DNA from: Dehalobacterium sp040766325
GTDB lineage: Bacteria > Bacillota > Dehalobacteriia > Dehalobacteriales > Dehalobacteriaceae
Length of the DNA stretch: 64,000 bases
Assembly: GCA_040766325.1 (NCBI GenBank)
Contig: JAXGQR010000003.1
Span: forward strand, 1-64,000
Direction: 5' to 3'
Shown one piece after another: positions 27,594-37,371 of this stretch (position 1 is the stretch's first letter; every line of letters starts with the position of its first letter). The notes under the pieces are model-generated. The model saw only the letters and a program-made list of their open reading frames with translations, had not been told where the DNA came from and did no database searches. Made by a program: the position numbers and the translations under genes.

Positions 27594-29020
27594 CTACATA
27601 GGAAAAAACAATGCAGCAACTTTAGTGACAATACTGGTTAGAGGCGCCGGATATACCCCCAAGAAAAGGGAAAAAAAGGCGCAAACATACATCACTGTTT
27701 TCGTACCAACGGGAACGGGTATGGTGGTTTCTTCGGTTGGTTCACCAAAGAACATCACTTTGGCTACGATGAGGTAATAATATACGGAAACCATACTCAT
27801 ACCAATGCCTAAAAAAGCCAGCCAGAGGTATCCCTGGTCAATAATGGCGGTAAAGAGATAAAATTTCCCTACAAACCCAGCCATAGGGGGAATCCCTCCC
27901 AGAGATAGCAGGCATAATAGAAGGACTGCGGAAATTACTGGGGATCGTTTCCACATCCCGGAATAATCTTTGATTTCATCACTCCCTGTGTAATTGCCAA
28001 TGGCAGTAACACAGGCAAAGGCTCCTGCATTGGCAAAGACATAAATCATGGCATAAAACATAATGGCGGAAACGCCTAAATCTGTGAAGGCCACTAAGCC
28101 CATTAAAAGATATCCAGCATGAGCGATACTGGAATAAGCCAACATTCTTTTAATATTGGTCTGAGGTATCGCACAAAGTTCCCAACTACGATCGTTAAAG
28201 CACTGAGGATTATCACTAAAATCAGCCACACTTCTCTGGTGTCAGGAATAGCAATCATAAACATCCGTAGCATGGCAGCTAAAGCAGCCGTTTTTGAGCC
28301 AACAGCCAAAAATGCAGTAACAGGAGTAGGCGCCCCCTCGTATATATCCGGTGACCACATATGAAAAGGCACCATGGAGATTTTGAAACCAAAAGCAGCA
28401 ATCAAGAAAACAAGACCCATCACTGTCAAGGGTTGCAGCGATCCTGCTGCAAGCATCACCAACACATCGTCATATTGTGTGGAACCGGCTACCCCATAAA
28501 GGATACTTAAACCGTAAAGGAGAACGGCAGAAGACATGGCACTTAAGAGCATGTACTTCATTCCTGCCTCAGAAGACTTCTTATCCCCATGACGAAAGGC
28601 GGTAAGTATGATAAAGGGAATCGTCATCATTTCCAGAGCTACATAAAAAATGATAAAATCTGCTGCCGATGCCATAAGCATCATACCCAATAAAGCAAAG
28701 ACCATCAACGCGAAGAACTCACTCTGATGATAACCCAACTTTTCTACGTAACTTACAGAAAACATGGCTATTAATAAAGCAGCCACAAGAAACGCAATCT
28801 TAAAGAAACTACTGAAGGGATCCACAACATACATAGACCCAAAGGCCGTGCCTGAAACGCCATGGAGCATACAAGCAATAATCAGAGTTATAGCTAGACT
28901 GAAACAGGTAAAATAGCCAATCCCCTTCTTTTCTCCGGCAGGAGTCACAAGACCCAAGACCAAAACAACCAGTCCCAATATGGCAACAATAATTTCACTT
29001 GTTAAAAGGTCCAGGTTCAT
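27594..29020 (-). CDS. nuoN: NADH-quinone oxidoreductase-like subunit N (frameshifted)
   Basis: A proton-translocating antiporter-type membrane subunit. The upstream part runs from MNLDLLTSEIIVAILGLVVL through KISMVPFHMWSPDIYEGAPT to VVGNFV; one base is missing near 28172, after which AIPQTNIKRMLAYSSIAHAG continues in the neighbouring frame to LTSIVTKVAALFFPM. The 1427-base span plus one base gives 475 residues, the family length, so the gene is complete apart from that lesion. It is the last gene of the nuo operon and its start overlaps the nuoM stop codon. An assembly indel is the simpler explanation. Confidence 0.9.
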
Positions 29021-30525
29021 TAGAATATCCCTCCCATCTTAAAGGCGGCAACTTTCTCCGCGAGAGGTATAACCCCGTTATTTATCATATTCATCAACAA
29101 ATCAGGGAAAACCCCAAATAAGATCAAAGTTCCGGAAAGAATCACAAGTGGAACCATTTCCACTCCTTTGGCATCCGGCAGTGCATCCCAACGAGAATTT
29201 CTGGGGCCAAAAAAGACCCGCATCATTACTCGAAGAACATATATAGCCGTAATCACGATGGCAAAGATGGAAATCACCGCCCGTACCGGATAAACCTGAA
29301 TGGCGCCGGTAAAGATGGAAAACTCTGCTACGAAGTTAAAGAGACCTGGTAACCCCAGTGAAGCCAACCCTGCAATAAGAAAACTATAAGCTATCCGGGG
29401 CATTTGGTGAGCTAAACCGCCAAACTCCGCAATCTGCCTGGTATGAGCCTTGTGGTAAATATTTCCTACAACAGCAAAGAACAAGGCCGTCATAATCCCA
29501 TGAGCAAACATCTGGGCCACAGCACCATCAATGCCCACTGTATTTAAGGTGGCAATCCCTAATAACACGTAACCCATATGACTCACGGAAGAATACCCAA
29601 TGACAAATTTTAAGTCTTTCTGCACCATGGCCACAAATGCTCCGTAAGTGGCATTGACCGCGCATAGAGTAGCAATTAGAGGCGCCCAATAATGGGCTCC
29701 TTCCGGAAAACAGAATATACCTATCCGGATTAATCCATAACCACCAAGCTTCATTAAAACGCCGGCGTGGAGCATACTAACCGCCGTAGGAGCAGCTACA
29801 TGGCCGTCCGGTGACCAAGTGTGTAAGGGCCACATCGGAACTAGAAAACCAAACCCGATCATCATTAGAAAGAAGGCAAACTTTTGGAAGAAAGGATCAT
29901 ATTCAATACTGGCCAAGGTGGCAATATCAAAGGTGCGGATGCCTAATCCTTTTACAGGGTCCGCAGCATAAAGAAACATAGAGATGGCACCCATAAGGAT
30001 AAAGGCACTCCCTACCAAAAGATATAAGGTTAATTTCATAGCAGCATATTCTTTGCGGGTGCTGCCCCAAACCCCAATCAGGATATACATGGGAATCACC
30101 GCTACCTCAAAGAAGATATAGAAGAAAAACAGGTCTCTGGCAGCAAAAACTCCGAAAACTCCGGACACCAGGGCGAGAAGGAAAATAAAGAATTCCTTGA
30201 CGCGATGATGCATGTCCCAGGATGCAAAAACTCCTGTAAAGATTACTAAAGCGGTCAGAAGGATTAAAGGAAGACTGACCCCATCCACTCCTAAAGAAAA
30301 GTGAATCCCAAACTCATTCACCCAGGGAATATCTAAAAGAAACTGCATGCCTCCTTGAACCACATCATAGTTCAAATATGCAATAATAGAGGCGACCAAT
30401 GAGATAAAAGTAAAGATGGCTGCCGTGCATTTAATGATCAACACCTCTTTACTCGGGATAAACAAAATCGTCAATGCTCCGAAAACTGGTGCCAAGATAA
30501 TAATCGCTAATAATAAAGATGACAT
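29020..30525 (-). CDS. nuoM: NADH-quinone oxidoreductase-like subunit M
   Basis: The 501-residue antiporter-like subunit has about fourteen membrane segments. Characteristic stretches are FFYIFFEVAVIPMYILIGVWG with the conserved membrane glutamate, PMWPLHTWSPDGHVAAPTAV, and KDLKFVIGYSSVSHMGYVLL. It forms one of the three proton channels of the complex I membrane arm. The ends overlap nuoL and nuoN by a single base each (shared base of stop and start codons), so translation is tightly coupled. Confidence 0.96.
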   Translation of the reverse strand: MSSLLLAIIILAPVFGALTILFIPSKEVLIIKCTAAIFTFISLVASIIAYLNYDVVQGGMQFLLDIPWVNEFGIHFSLGVDGVSLPLILLTALVIFTGVFASWDMHHRVKEFFIFLLALVSGVFGVFAARDLFFFYIFFEVAVIPMYILIGVWGSTRKEYAAMKLTLYLLVGSAFILMGAISMFLYAADPVKGLGIRTFDIATLASIEYDPFFQKFAFFLMMIGFGFLVPMWPLHTWSPDGHVAAPTAVSMLHAGVLMKLGGYGLIRIGIFCFPEGAHYWAPLIATLCAVNATYGAFVAMVQKDLKFVIGYSSVSHMGYVLLGIATLNTVGIDGAVAQMFAHGIMTALFFAVVGNIYHKAHTRQIAEFGGLAHQMPRIAYSFLIAGLASLGLPGLFNFVAEFSIFTGAIQVYPVRAVISIFAIVITAIYVLRVMMRVFFGPRNSRWDALPDAKGVEMVPLVILSGTLILFGVFPDLLMNMINNGVIPLAEKVAAFKMGGIF

Positions 30526-32414
30526 TATTTCATCACACCTCCCAACACAGGAGTTGTCATCAATAGAACAATTAGAATAATTGCTCCAAAGATAACTAAG
30601 GCATAATTCTGCAGGTTACCGGTATGGATAAAACGCATCCAACCTCCCGTGTACCTGACACCATCGCCAATGCCGTCGGCCACTCCATCCACCACTTTCC
30701 GATCCGTTTGATTGCAAAACCAGGCAATACCCATCATGATTTTATCAAAGAAGAAACTGTAAAATTCATCAATATAAAACTTGTTCCAAAGAAGGTTATA
30801 GATCGGACGAAATCTTGCTACCATTTGATCTGTATCCACAATTTTTCTATAGTAGATTAGGTAAGCCAGAAGGATACCCCCTAGGGCAAAGACTGTGGAG
30901 GTCAAAGCTATGGTCATGTTGATTTCTCCATGATGAGGATGGCCAAAGAAAACCATTTCTCCATAACCCATTCGCAATAAGCCCCAACCAGCAAAAATGG
31001 CAAAAAAGGATAATATTACCAAGGGAGCAGTCATCCAAAGTGAGGATTCGTGAGCATGATGATCCGTCCTTTTCTCACCAAAGAAGGCGACAAAAATCAA
31101 CCGAAACATATAAAAAGCGGTCATGCCTGCCACAATCGTCGCTACCCAATAAAGCCCGGTAAAACCGGCGCTGTAGGCAGCCAGTAAAACTTCATCCTTG
31201 CTCCAAAACCCGGCTAAAGGGAAAATTCCGGCTAAAGCCAGAGCTCCGATGACAAAGGTCCAGGTAGTAATGGGCATTTTTTTGGATAATCCACCCATTT
31301 CAAAAATATCCTGAGTGCTTACGGCATGAATCACACTTCCGGCACATAGAAAGAGCATACATTTAAAGAATGCATGGGTAGTTAAGTGGAACATACCGGC
31401 GGTAATACTCCCTACACCGATGGCCATGACCATGTAACCCAACTGACTTAAGGTAGAAAAAGCCAAAATCCTCTTAATATCTCGCTGCACCAAAGCTAGA
31501 CTTGCCGCAAATATGGAAGTAAATCCTCCGATATAAGCAATTAAGATCAGGGTTTCCGGAGAACCTTGGAAAAGGACAAAACCTCGGGCCAAAAGATAAA
31601 CCCCGGCTGCCACCATGGTAGCAGCGTGAAGGATCGATGAAACCGGTGTCGGTCCTTCCATAGCATCAGGTAACCACACATGCATGGGGAACTGAGCAGA
31701 TTTGGCCATAGGTCCGGCAAAGATTAATAAAGTGATTAGGGTCAAAGTGGCTGCCCCTACCCCATGATTTCCATTATTAATAATCTGAGATAATTCTCCG
31801 AAATTAAAAGTTTGAAAATGAACATATAGAAGAATTATCCCCATCATAAAGCCAAAATCACCCCAACGATTGGTAATAAAGGCTTTATTGGCCGCTTTGG
31901 CGGCAGAGGGTCGCTCATACCAAAAACCAATCAAAAGGTAGGAACACAAACCTACCAATTCCCAGCCGAAGAACATTTCAAAAAAGTTATTGGCAATGAC
32001 CAAGAGTAACATGGAAAAAACAAAAAGGGACATATAGGCAAAATAACGAGAGAAACCGGGATCGCCATGCATATATCCCACCGAATAAATAATCACAAGA
32101 GTGGCAATAAATGTCACCACAAACATCATTACTGCAGAAAGCGGGTCGATTAAAATGCCCATATCAATATTTAAGCCTGTGTATTGTTCCAGAGCAGAGA
32201 GTCTTAACCATGGCAAAGATACCTCATAAGGGGCTGCCATAGAAATACCTTTTTGGATTGTTTCCACCAGAACACCCACAGAGATTACCAAAGAGGCACC
32301 TACTCCGGCTAAAGCTACGCCAACACTGAGCCTTTTCGCCTTTTTCGTGAGAAAAATAATCAAGGCATAGGCAATCAGGGGAAGAATGGGGATTAACCAC
32401 GCGTAATCTAACAT
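30525..32414 (-). CDS. nuoL: NADH-quinone oxidoreductase-like subunit L
   Basis: 629 residues, the largest antiporter-like subunit. Motifs: FFEMFFGWELVGLCSYLLIGFW with the key glutamate, KSAQFPMHVWLPDAMEGPTP with the conserved lysine and proline-broken helix, and RDIKRILAFSTLSQLGYM. The C-terminal lateral helix region (about 520-629) is present, so the subunit is full length. It sits between nuoK and nuoM in the usual order. Confidence 0.96.
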   Translation of the reverse strand: MLDYAWLIPILPLIAYALIIFLTKKAKRLSVGVALAGVGASLVISVGVLVETIQKGISMAAPYEVSLPWLRLSALEQYTGLNIDMGILIDPLSAVMMFVVTFIATLVIIYSVGYMHGDPGFSRYFAYMSLFVFSMLLLVIANNFFEMFFGWELVGLCSYLLIGFWYERPSAAKAANKAFITNRWGDFGFMMGIILLYVHFQTFNFGELSQIINNGNHGVGAATLTLITLLIFAGPMAKSAQFPMHVWLPDAMEGPTPVSSILHAATMVAAGVYLLARGFVLFQGSPETLILIAYIGGFTSIFAASLALVQRDIKRILAFSTLSQLGYMVMAIGVGSITAGMFHLTTHAFFKCMLFLCAGSVIHAVSTQDIFEMGGLSKKMPITTWTFVIGALALAGIFPLAGFWSKDEVLLAAYSAGFTGLYWVATIVAGMTAFYMFRLIFVAFFGEKRTDHHAHESSLWMTAPLVILSFFAIFAGWGLLRMGYGEMVFFGHPHHGEINMTIALTSTVFALGGILLAYLIYYRKIVDTDQMVARFRPIYNLLWNKFYIDEFYSFFFDKIMMGIAWFCNQTDRKVVDGVADGIGDGVRYTGGWMRFIHTGNLQNYALVIFGAIILIVLLMTTPVLGGVMK

Positions 32415-32445
32415 AGTAATTTCACCTGCCTTATACTTTGATTTT

Positions 32446-32754
32446 TTACCACTTCAACCAGTCTAGCTTATCCAAATCAGTGGAGTAGCGATCACGATAA
32501 ATGCTCAGGACAATGGCTAAGCCTACGGCAACTTCCGCTGCCGCTACAACAACCACAAAAATGGCAAAGATATGGCCTACCAGCTGATTAGGAAGTAAAA
32601 ATCGGTTAAACGCGATGAGATTAATGTTCACAGAATTAAGCATCAGTTCTATGCTCATCAACACAGCTACCGCATTTCTCTTGCTAATGGCACCAAAAAG
32701 TCCAATGCAAAAAAGAGCTGCTGCTAACATTAAATAATGTTCCAAAGTAATCAT
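32446..32754 (-). CDS. nuoK: NADH-quinone oxidoreductase-like subunit K
   Basis: A 102-residue protein with three membrane helices. The buried glutamates that line the proton path are visible in MSIELMLNSVNIN and VAAAEVAVGLAIVL. Starts at ATG 32754, overlapping the nuoJ stop codon by four bases. Confidence 0.96.
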   Translation of the reverse strand: MITLEHYLMLAAALFCIGLFGAISKRNAVAVLMSIELMLNSVNINLIAFNRFLLPNQLVGHIFAIFVVVVAAAEVAVGLAIVLSIYRDRYSTDLDKLDWLKW

Positions 32755-33245
32755 CTATTTTGCCTCGCTCCTTTCCCCACGATAATGGCCCCCACCAGAG
32801 CGGCTAAAAGCAGTATAGCTGCTGTTTCAAAAGGAATTACATAAACATTCATCATTAACTCCGCAATTGAACCCACGGTACTTTCCGGTATAGAACCACC
32901 GGAAACAGGCCACAAACTGGTAAAAATCAAGCGGCCTAAAATAACGAAAAGACCTAATGAAACCAGCAATCCACCCCATTTATGCTTGCTGTAAAGATTG
33001 CTTTCCTTAATATCGCCCCGGGGAGTCAGCATCACCCCGAAAACCAGCAGGATAGAGATTGCTCCTACATAAACCAACACTTGAACCGCGGCAAAAAAAT
33101 CAGCGGAAAGAGTCAGATAAATACCCGCAACTCCTAGAAAGGTGACTACCATATAGATAGCACTATGCACCAGGTTTTTGGATAAGACCATAGCGAGGGC
33201 AAAGATGATAATCACTCCGGACAACACACCAAAAGCAACAGTCAT
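32751..33245 (-). CDS. nuoJ: NADH-quinone oxidoreductase-like subunit J
   Basis: 164 residues with five membrane helices. The helix-3 region with its pi-bulge tyrosine is seen in FFAAVQVLVYVGAISILLVFGVML. It overlaps both neighbours by four bases (ATGA type), as expected in a tightly packed nuo operon. Confidence 0.95.
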   Translation of the reverse strand: MTVAFGVLSGVIIIFALAMVLSKNLVHSAIYMVVTFLGVAGIYLTLSADFFAAVQVLVYVGAISILLVFGVMLTPRGDIKESNLYSKHKWGGLLVSLGLFVILGRLIFTSLWPVSGGSIPESTVGSIAELMMNVYVIPFETAAILLLAALVGAIIVGKGARQNR

Positions 33246-33709
33246 GAAGCATCCCCTCCTTTATCTTCTGTACCTTGGTCCTTAGGAGGTTGAGGTGCTG
33301 CAGCTTCTGTCCCTTCCGGGTATTTACGATACATTACGTTTTTCGTATCATCCCGGGTATATGCGGCCAATTCAAAATTCTGATCGGCAAAAAGCGCATC
33401 AGTAGGGCAGCTTTCCTCACAGAGACCACAAAAGAGGCAATACTGCAAGTTCATAATATATTCTGTTAAAACCTTTTTGTTGTTCTCGTTTTTTTCACTT
33501 TTTAAAGTGATTACATCGTTAGGACAAGCCCTGACACACATCCCACAGGATATACATTTGTCCGGTTCAATGCGAAAACATGACTTCACTGCCGGAGGCA
33601 AATCAGGTTTTACTTCCGGATACTCCTGAGTCACCTTAGGTGCCACATAATGCTGAAAGGTTACACCGAGCCCTTTTAATAAACCTTCTCCTTTCATTTT
33701 CACCACCAC
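33242..33709 (-). CDS. nuoI: NADH-quinone oxidoreductase-like subunit I (2x4Fe-4S)
   Basis: The 155-residue peripheral-arm ferredoxin subunit carries two 4Fe-4S motifs, CISCGMCVRACP and CLFCGLCEESCP, which pass electrons to NuoB's terminal cluster. The proline- and charge-rich C-terminal tail (AAAPQPPKDQGTEDKGG) is longer than usual. A GTG at 33709 and an ATG at 33697 are both possible starts, neither with a strong ribosome binding site; the first overlaps nuoH. In complexes without NuoEFG this end of the arm is thought to meet the electron donor. Confidence 0.93.
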   Translation of the reverse strand: MVVKMKGEGLLKGLGVTFQHYVAPKVTQEYPEVKPDLPPAVKSCFRIEPDKCISCGMCVRACPNDVITLKSEKNENNKKVLTEYIMNLQYCLFCGLCEESCPTDALFADQNFELAAYTRDDTKNVMYRKYPEGTEAAAPQPPKDQGTEDKGGDAS

Positions 33710-34745
33710 CCCATGGTACGGAACATCTCATAAGCCTTGATGCCGATGCCCGTAACTAAAATATTTGCTAAGGAGATTGGAAGGAGTACTTTCCAATTAA
33801 ACTTCATCATATGGTCAATTCTGATTCTGGGAAACGTCCAACGTGCCCACATAAAGATAAAAATTAAGACATAGGTTTTAATAATAAACCACAACCAGCC
33901 GGGAAGCCAAGGACCTTGCCATCCTCCTAGAAAAATCGTAGCCCCAATGGCGGACATAAGTAGCAGGTTGCTATATTCTGCCAAATAAAACAAAGCAAAA
34001 CGTCCGGCCGAGTATTCCGTGTGGTAACCGGCAACCAGTTCCTGCTCCCCTTCCGGCAGATCAAATGGTCCTCGGTTGATTTCTGCATTACCGGCAATCA
34101 TAAAAATAATGAAAGCAATCGGTTGCAAGATGATATTCCATACTCCCTGCTGAGCTTCCACAATCGTGGACATTTGTAGAGAACCGGTAATCATGATAAC
34201 TCCCAAAAAAGAGAACACATAAGGGATCTCATAGCTGATCATTTGGGCTACAGCCCGCATCCCCCCTAAAAGGGGATACTTGCTTCCTGAACCCCATCCG
34301 GCCATTAAGAGCACCATGGTGGTTACAGAGGAAACAGCCAGAATATAGAAAACGCCAATATTTAGATCTAAAGCATTCATACCTTGTCCAAAAGGAATAA
34401 CAACAAAAACCAGCAAAGAGGGTACAAAAATTGCAAAAGCTGCCGTTTTGTACACCATTTTATCGACTCTGGCAGGCACAATGTCTTCCTTGCCTAAAAT
34501 TTTTAATACGTCCAGCACAATCTGAAAGATCCCCTTAGGGCCTACTCGATTGGGGCCGACACGTTCTTGAAAAAACCGGCTACCTTACGTTCCATATAAA
34601 CCAGAAACATAACGTTTAGCAGGACAAACACAACGATGGCAACAAATTTCACTAAGATCATCACCATCCCTACCCAAAAAGCGGGTAGAAATCCTGCCAA
34701 CCAACCACTTAATGCGCCGGCAATATTCAAAAATAAATTATCCAT
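33700..34745 (-). CDS. nuoH: NADH-quinone oxidoreductase-like subunit H (frameshifted)
   Basis: The membrane subunit forming the quinone entry channel. The first 60 residues (NIAGALSGWLAGFLPAFWVG, YMERKVAGFF) stop prematurely at 34542 because one T seems missing from a T-run near 34570. With it restored the sequence reads QERVGPNRVGPKGIFQIVLD into LKILGKEDIVPARVDK and on to the normal end. The 1046-base span plus one gives 348 residues, the family length. The loop affected binds quinone, so a real break would abolish the complex; a homopolymer error is more likely. Confidence 0.9.
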
Positions 34746-34775
34746 TTATCTTCTCCCCTATATCACCGATTTTTC

Positions 34776-35897
34776 TTACCGATCAACTTCACCTAAAACA
34801 ATATCAATAGACGCCAAGGAAGCAATAGCATCCTGAAGAAGTGTTCCTCGAGCCATTTTCGGAAAAATTCCTAAATTGATATAAGACGGTGAACGAAGAT
34901 GCATGCGATAGGGCTTAGTTCCTCCATCACTGACTAAATAAAAGCCGAGAATACCTTTTGCTCCTTCAATATGACCGTAAGTTTCTCCTGCAGGAATTTT
35001 CAAAACCTTGGGCACTTTTGCCATAATATCTCCATCTGGCAACTGATCAATTGCCTGACGGATAATCCTTAAGCTCTGACGGATTTCAAGCATGCGTACA
35101 TTATAACGGTCAAAGTTGTCCCCATTTTCCCCCAGAGGTACATCAAACTCAAAACGATCATAAATACTGTATGGCTTCAATTTACGTAAATCTAAATTCA
35201 CTCCGGAGGCACGCAAATTTGGCCCGGTAAGACCATAATCTAATGCTTCCTCTGCACTGACAGGAGCCACATTTTTGGTTCGGGCTAAAAAAATCTCATT
35301 TCCAGTGACTACATTGTCAAATTCTTTGATGCGTTTGGGCATAATCTGCAAAAACTCCTCCAGTTTTGGTATAAATCCTTCCGGGATATCATTGGGCACA
35401 CCACCGACGCGCATGAAACTAGTAGTTAATCGAGAGCCACAGATCATTTCGAAAAGATCTAGGATTCTTTCTCGATCATAAAAAGCATACATCCATGCAG
35501 TATATGCATTCATATCCAAACCAAAGCTGGCGACCATTACCAAATGACTGGCAATTCTTTGCAATTCTCCCACAATGACACGAATATATTCTGCTCTTTC
35601 GGGGATCTCCAGGTTCAGAGCTTTTTCTAAAGTCAACACATAACCCCAGTTGTTCAGCATTCCCGCTAGATAATCCATACGATCGGTATAAGGAATAAAC
35701 TGGGTATAGGTTCTGCTTTCCGCGATCTTTTCCATACCCCGGTGTAGATAGCCCACCACATTTTCTACATCCACGACATATTCTCCATCCATAGTCATAA
35801 CAGCCCGGTAAACGCCGTGGGTACTAGGGTGTTGAGGTCCCATATTTAAGACAAATTCTTGGGTCCGAAAGCTACCTTCTTGGTTAGCAAGTACCAT
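34776..35897 (-). CDS. nuoD: NADH-quinone oxidoreductase-like subunit D
   Basis: The 373-residue 49-kDa-type subunit lines the quinone-binding cavity with NuoB. Signatures: NMGPQHPSTHGVYRAV with the conserved His pair, GYLHRGMEKIAESRTYTQ, and near the C-terminus the conserved LRSPSYINLG and ASLASIDIVLGEVDR. It is separate from nuoC, unlike the nuoCD fusion of enterobacteria. Confidence 0.96.
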   Translation of the reverse strand: MVLANQEGSFRTQEFVLNMGPQHPSTHGVYRAVMTMDGEYVVDVENVVGYLHRGMEKIAESRTYTQFIPYTDRMDYLAGMLNNWGYVLTLEKALNLEIPERAEYIRVIVGELQRIASHLVMVASFGLDMNAYTAWMYAFYDRERILDLFEMICGSRLTTSFMRVGGVPNDIPEGFIPKLEEFLQIMPKRIKEFDNVVTGNEIFLARTKNVAPVSAEEALDYGLTGPNLRASGVNLDLRKLKPYSIYDRFEFDVPLGENGDNFDRYNVRMLEIRQSLRIIRQAIDQLPDGDIMAKVPKVLKIPAGETYGHIEGAKGILGFYLVSDGGTKPYRMHLRSPSYINLGIFPKMARGTLLQDAIASLASIDIVLGEVDR

Positions 35898-35912
35898 CTC
35901 TTCACCTCTCTT

Positions 35913-36359
35913 CTACTGCCTCAGGGCAGCTTCCACAATAAAATCTTTTCTTAAAGGATGTCCTTCAAAATCATCAGGACACAAGACACGCTTTAAATTA
36001 GGATGATCTGAAAATATGATTCCCATGAGATCATAGGTTTCTCTTTCCATGACATCCGCTGAATGCCAAAGAGATACGGCTGATTCAACGCGAGGGTTTT
36101 CTTTTTCAAGATTAGCCTTTACTCTTAAAATATGCCCATCTTGAAGACTTAATAAATGATATACCACCGTAAAACATTCAGGATAATCTACAGCAGTTAA
36201 ATCTTCTAAGAAAGTAAAATCTGTGTTTAATTTAATCTCCTGTAAAACATCAATAATATCGTCTGAAGTAACAATGAGGGACTTTTCGTCCTCACTCAGC
36301 CTAACCTTTGTGCCGAACTTTGCAGTTAAACCTTCCGCCACATTTTTAATATCATGCAT
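35913..36359 (-). CDS. nuoC: NADH-quinone oxidoreductase-like subunit C
   Basis: The 148-residue 30-kDa-type subunit. The family signature is seen in TYDLMGIIFSDHPNLKRVLC then PDDFEGHPLRKDF. The start overlaps the nuoB stop codon region by eight bases and the stop lies 15 bases before nuoD. Confidence 0.95.
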   Translation of the reverse strand: MHDIKNVAEGLTAKFGTKVRLSEDEKSLIVTSDDIIDVLQEIKLNTDFTFLEDLTAVDYPECFTVVYHLLSLQDGHILRVKANLEKENPRVESAVSLWHSADVMERETYDLMGIIFSDHPNLKRVLCPDDFEGHPLRKDFIVEAALRQ

Positions 36360-36852
36360 TTGGCTTCATCTCCGTAATTTTTGGATTAAGAATTCTCTGT
36401 TTTAACGTAAGCATGCCGTAAATCAATGCTTCCGGCCGTGGCGGACAACCGGGCACATAAACATCAACAGGAATTATTTGATCTACACCGGGCACCACAT
36501 TATAAGAATCCACAAAGGGTCCGCCGCTGATTGCGCAGCTGCCCATGGCAATCACATATTTAGGTTCCGGCATCTGGTCAAATATTCTTTTTACCAAGGG
36601 GGCCATTTTATTGGTCACCGTTCCAGCCACAATCATGAGGTCCGCATGACGGGGGGAGGGACGAAAAACCTCATAACCAAATCTTGCTAAATCATAACGC
36701 CCGCCTCCGGCACCCATCATTTCAATGGCACAACAGGCGAGTCCAAAGGTTACCGGCCAGAGAGAATGCCCTCGGGCATAATTCAGGACCTTCTCCAAAG
36801 AGGCTAAAATCACATTGTCCGGTAATTGTTCAATGTTCGTGCTTACATCCAT
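36352..36852 (-). CDS. nuoB: NADH-quinone oxidoreductase-like subunit B
   Basis: Carries the terminal N2 cluster next to the quinone site. Cluster ligands are visible in GLACCAIEMMG, AMGSCAISGG and PGCPPRPEAL. I take ATG 36852 (MDVSTNIEQLPDN) because it overlaps the nuoA stop codon in the usual coupled manner; a frame extension to 36882 adds ten residues inside nuoA. The result is 166 residues. Confidence 0.95.
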   Translation of the reverse strand: MDVSTNIEQLPDNVILASLEKVLNYARGHSLWPVTFGLACCAIEMMGAGGGRYDLARFGYEVFRPSPRHADLMIVAGTVTNKMAPLVKRIFDQMPEPKYVIAMGSCAISGGPFVDSYNVVPGVDQIIPVDVYVPGCPPRPEALIYGMLTLKQRILNPKITEMKPNA

Positions 36853-37199
36853 TCTAATGCTCCTTCCTTCCAGGCATACCATAGTCCTAATACTAAAATC
36901 CCTATGAAAATGATCATTTCAATGAAGCCGAACCAACCCAAAGATTGAAATTTAACTGCCCAGGGATAAAGGAAAATTGTTTCCACATCAAAAATCAGAA
37001 AAACCAGAGCATACAAAAAATAATGGATTTTAAACTGGATCCAAGTTGGCCCTTGAGTATCCACACCACACTCAAAAGCCGTTAATTTCTCCGGGTTGGG
37101 ACGCTTGCGACGCAAAATAATGGGAACTACTACAACAATCAAGGGAAAAATAATGGAACCAATAAGATATATACCTAATTGACCATATTGTTCCAGCAC
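36843..37199 (-). CDS. nuoA: NADH-quinone oxidoreductase-like subunit A
   Basis: The 118-residue, three-helix subunit opens the operon. The conserved loop ECGVDTQGPTWIQFKIHYFL and the helix DVETIFLYPWAV with its acidic residues are intact. GTG 37199 (plus strand CAC at 37197-37199) follows AAAGGAGGTGAAATC. The operon order nuoABCDHIJKLMN with no nuoEFG is typical of several Peptococcaceae, where the electron donor (perhaps ferredoxin) is not settled. Confidence 0.95.
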   Translation of the reverse strand: MLEQYGQLGIYLIGSIIFPLIVVVVPIILRRKRPNPEKLTAFECGVDTQGPTWIQFKIHYFLYALVFLIFDVETIFLYPWAVKFQSLGWFGFIEMIIFIGILVLGLWYAWKEGALEWM

Positions 37200-37243
37200 G
37201 ATTTCACCTCCTTTATCTATGATATCTTGCTATGAAATTATTT

Positions 37244-37261
37244 CTTGATAAAATTATCAAG
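37244..37261. promoter_or_regulatory. Palindrome upstream of nuoA, possible operator
   Basis: CTTGATAA-AA-TTATCAAG, eight-base arms around two bases, 45 bases upstream of nuoA. It resembles an FNR-like site in its TTGAT/ATCAA halves but the spacing is six instead of four. A binding site for a dimeric regulator is possible. Confidence 0.4.
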
Positions 37262-37371
37262 ATCAAACAGTGTGGTGATGTTTAATATTTCGACCAACGT
37301 GTTTGAATAATTGTCAAAATACAGTAATATTCTTTGCTCGAACCTGAAATCCTCTTTTATTATTACTTTTA

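Noticed and set aside
34542..34580. Programmed ribosomal frameshift in nuoH
   Set aside because: No known programmed shift exists in this family, and many other genes in the window show the same type of break at homopolymers.
37244..37261. FNR box upstream of nuoA
   Set aside because: Half-sites TTGAT and ATCAA are separated by six bases rather than the four required, so only a generic palindrome is reported.
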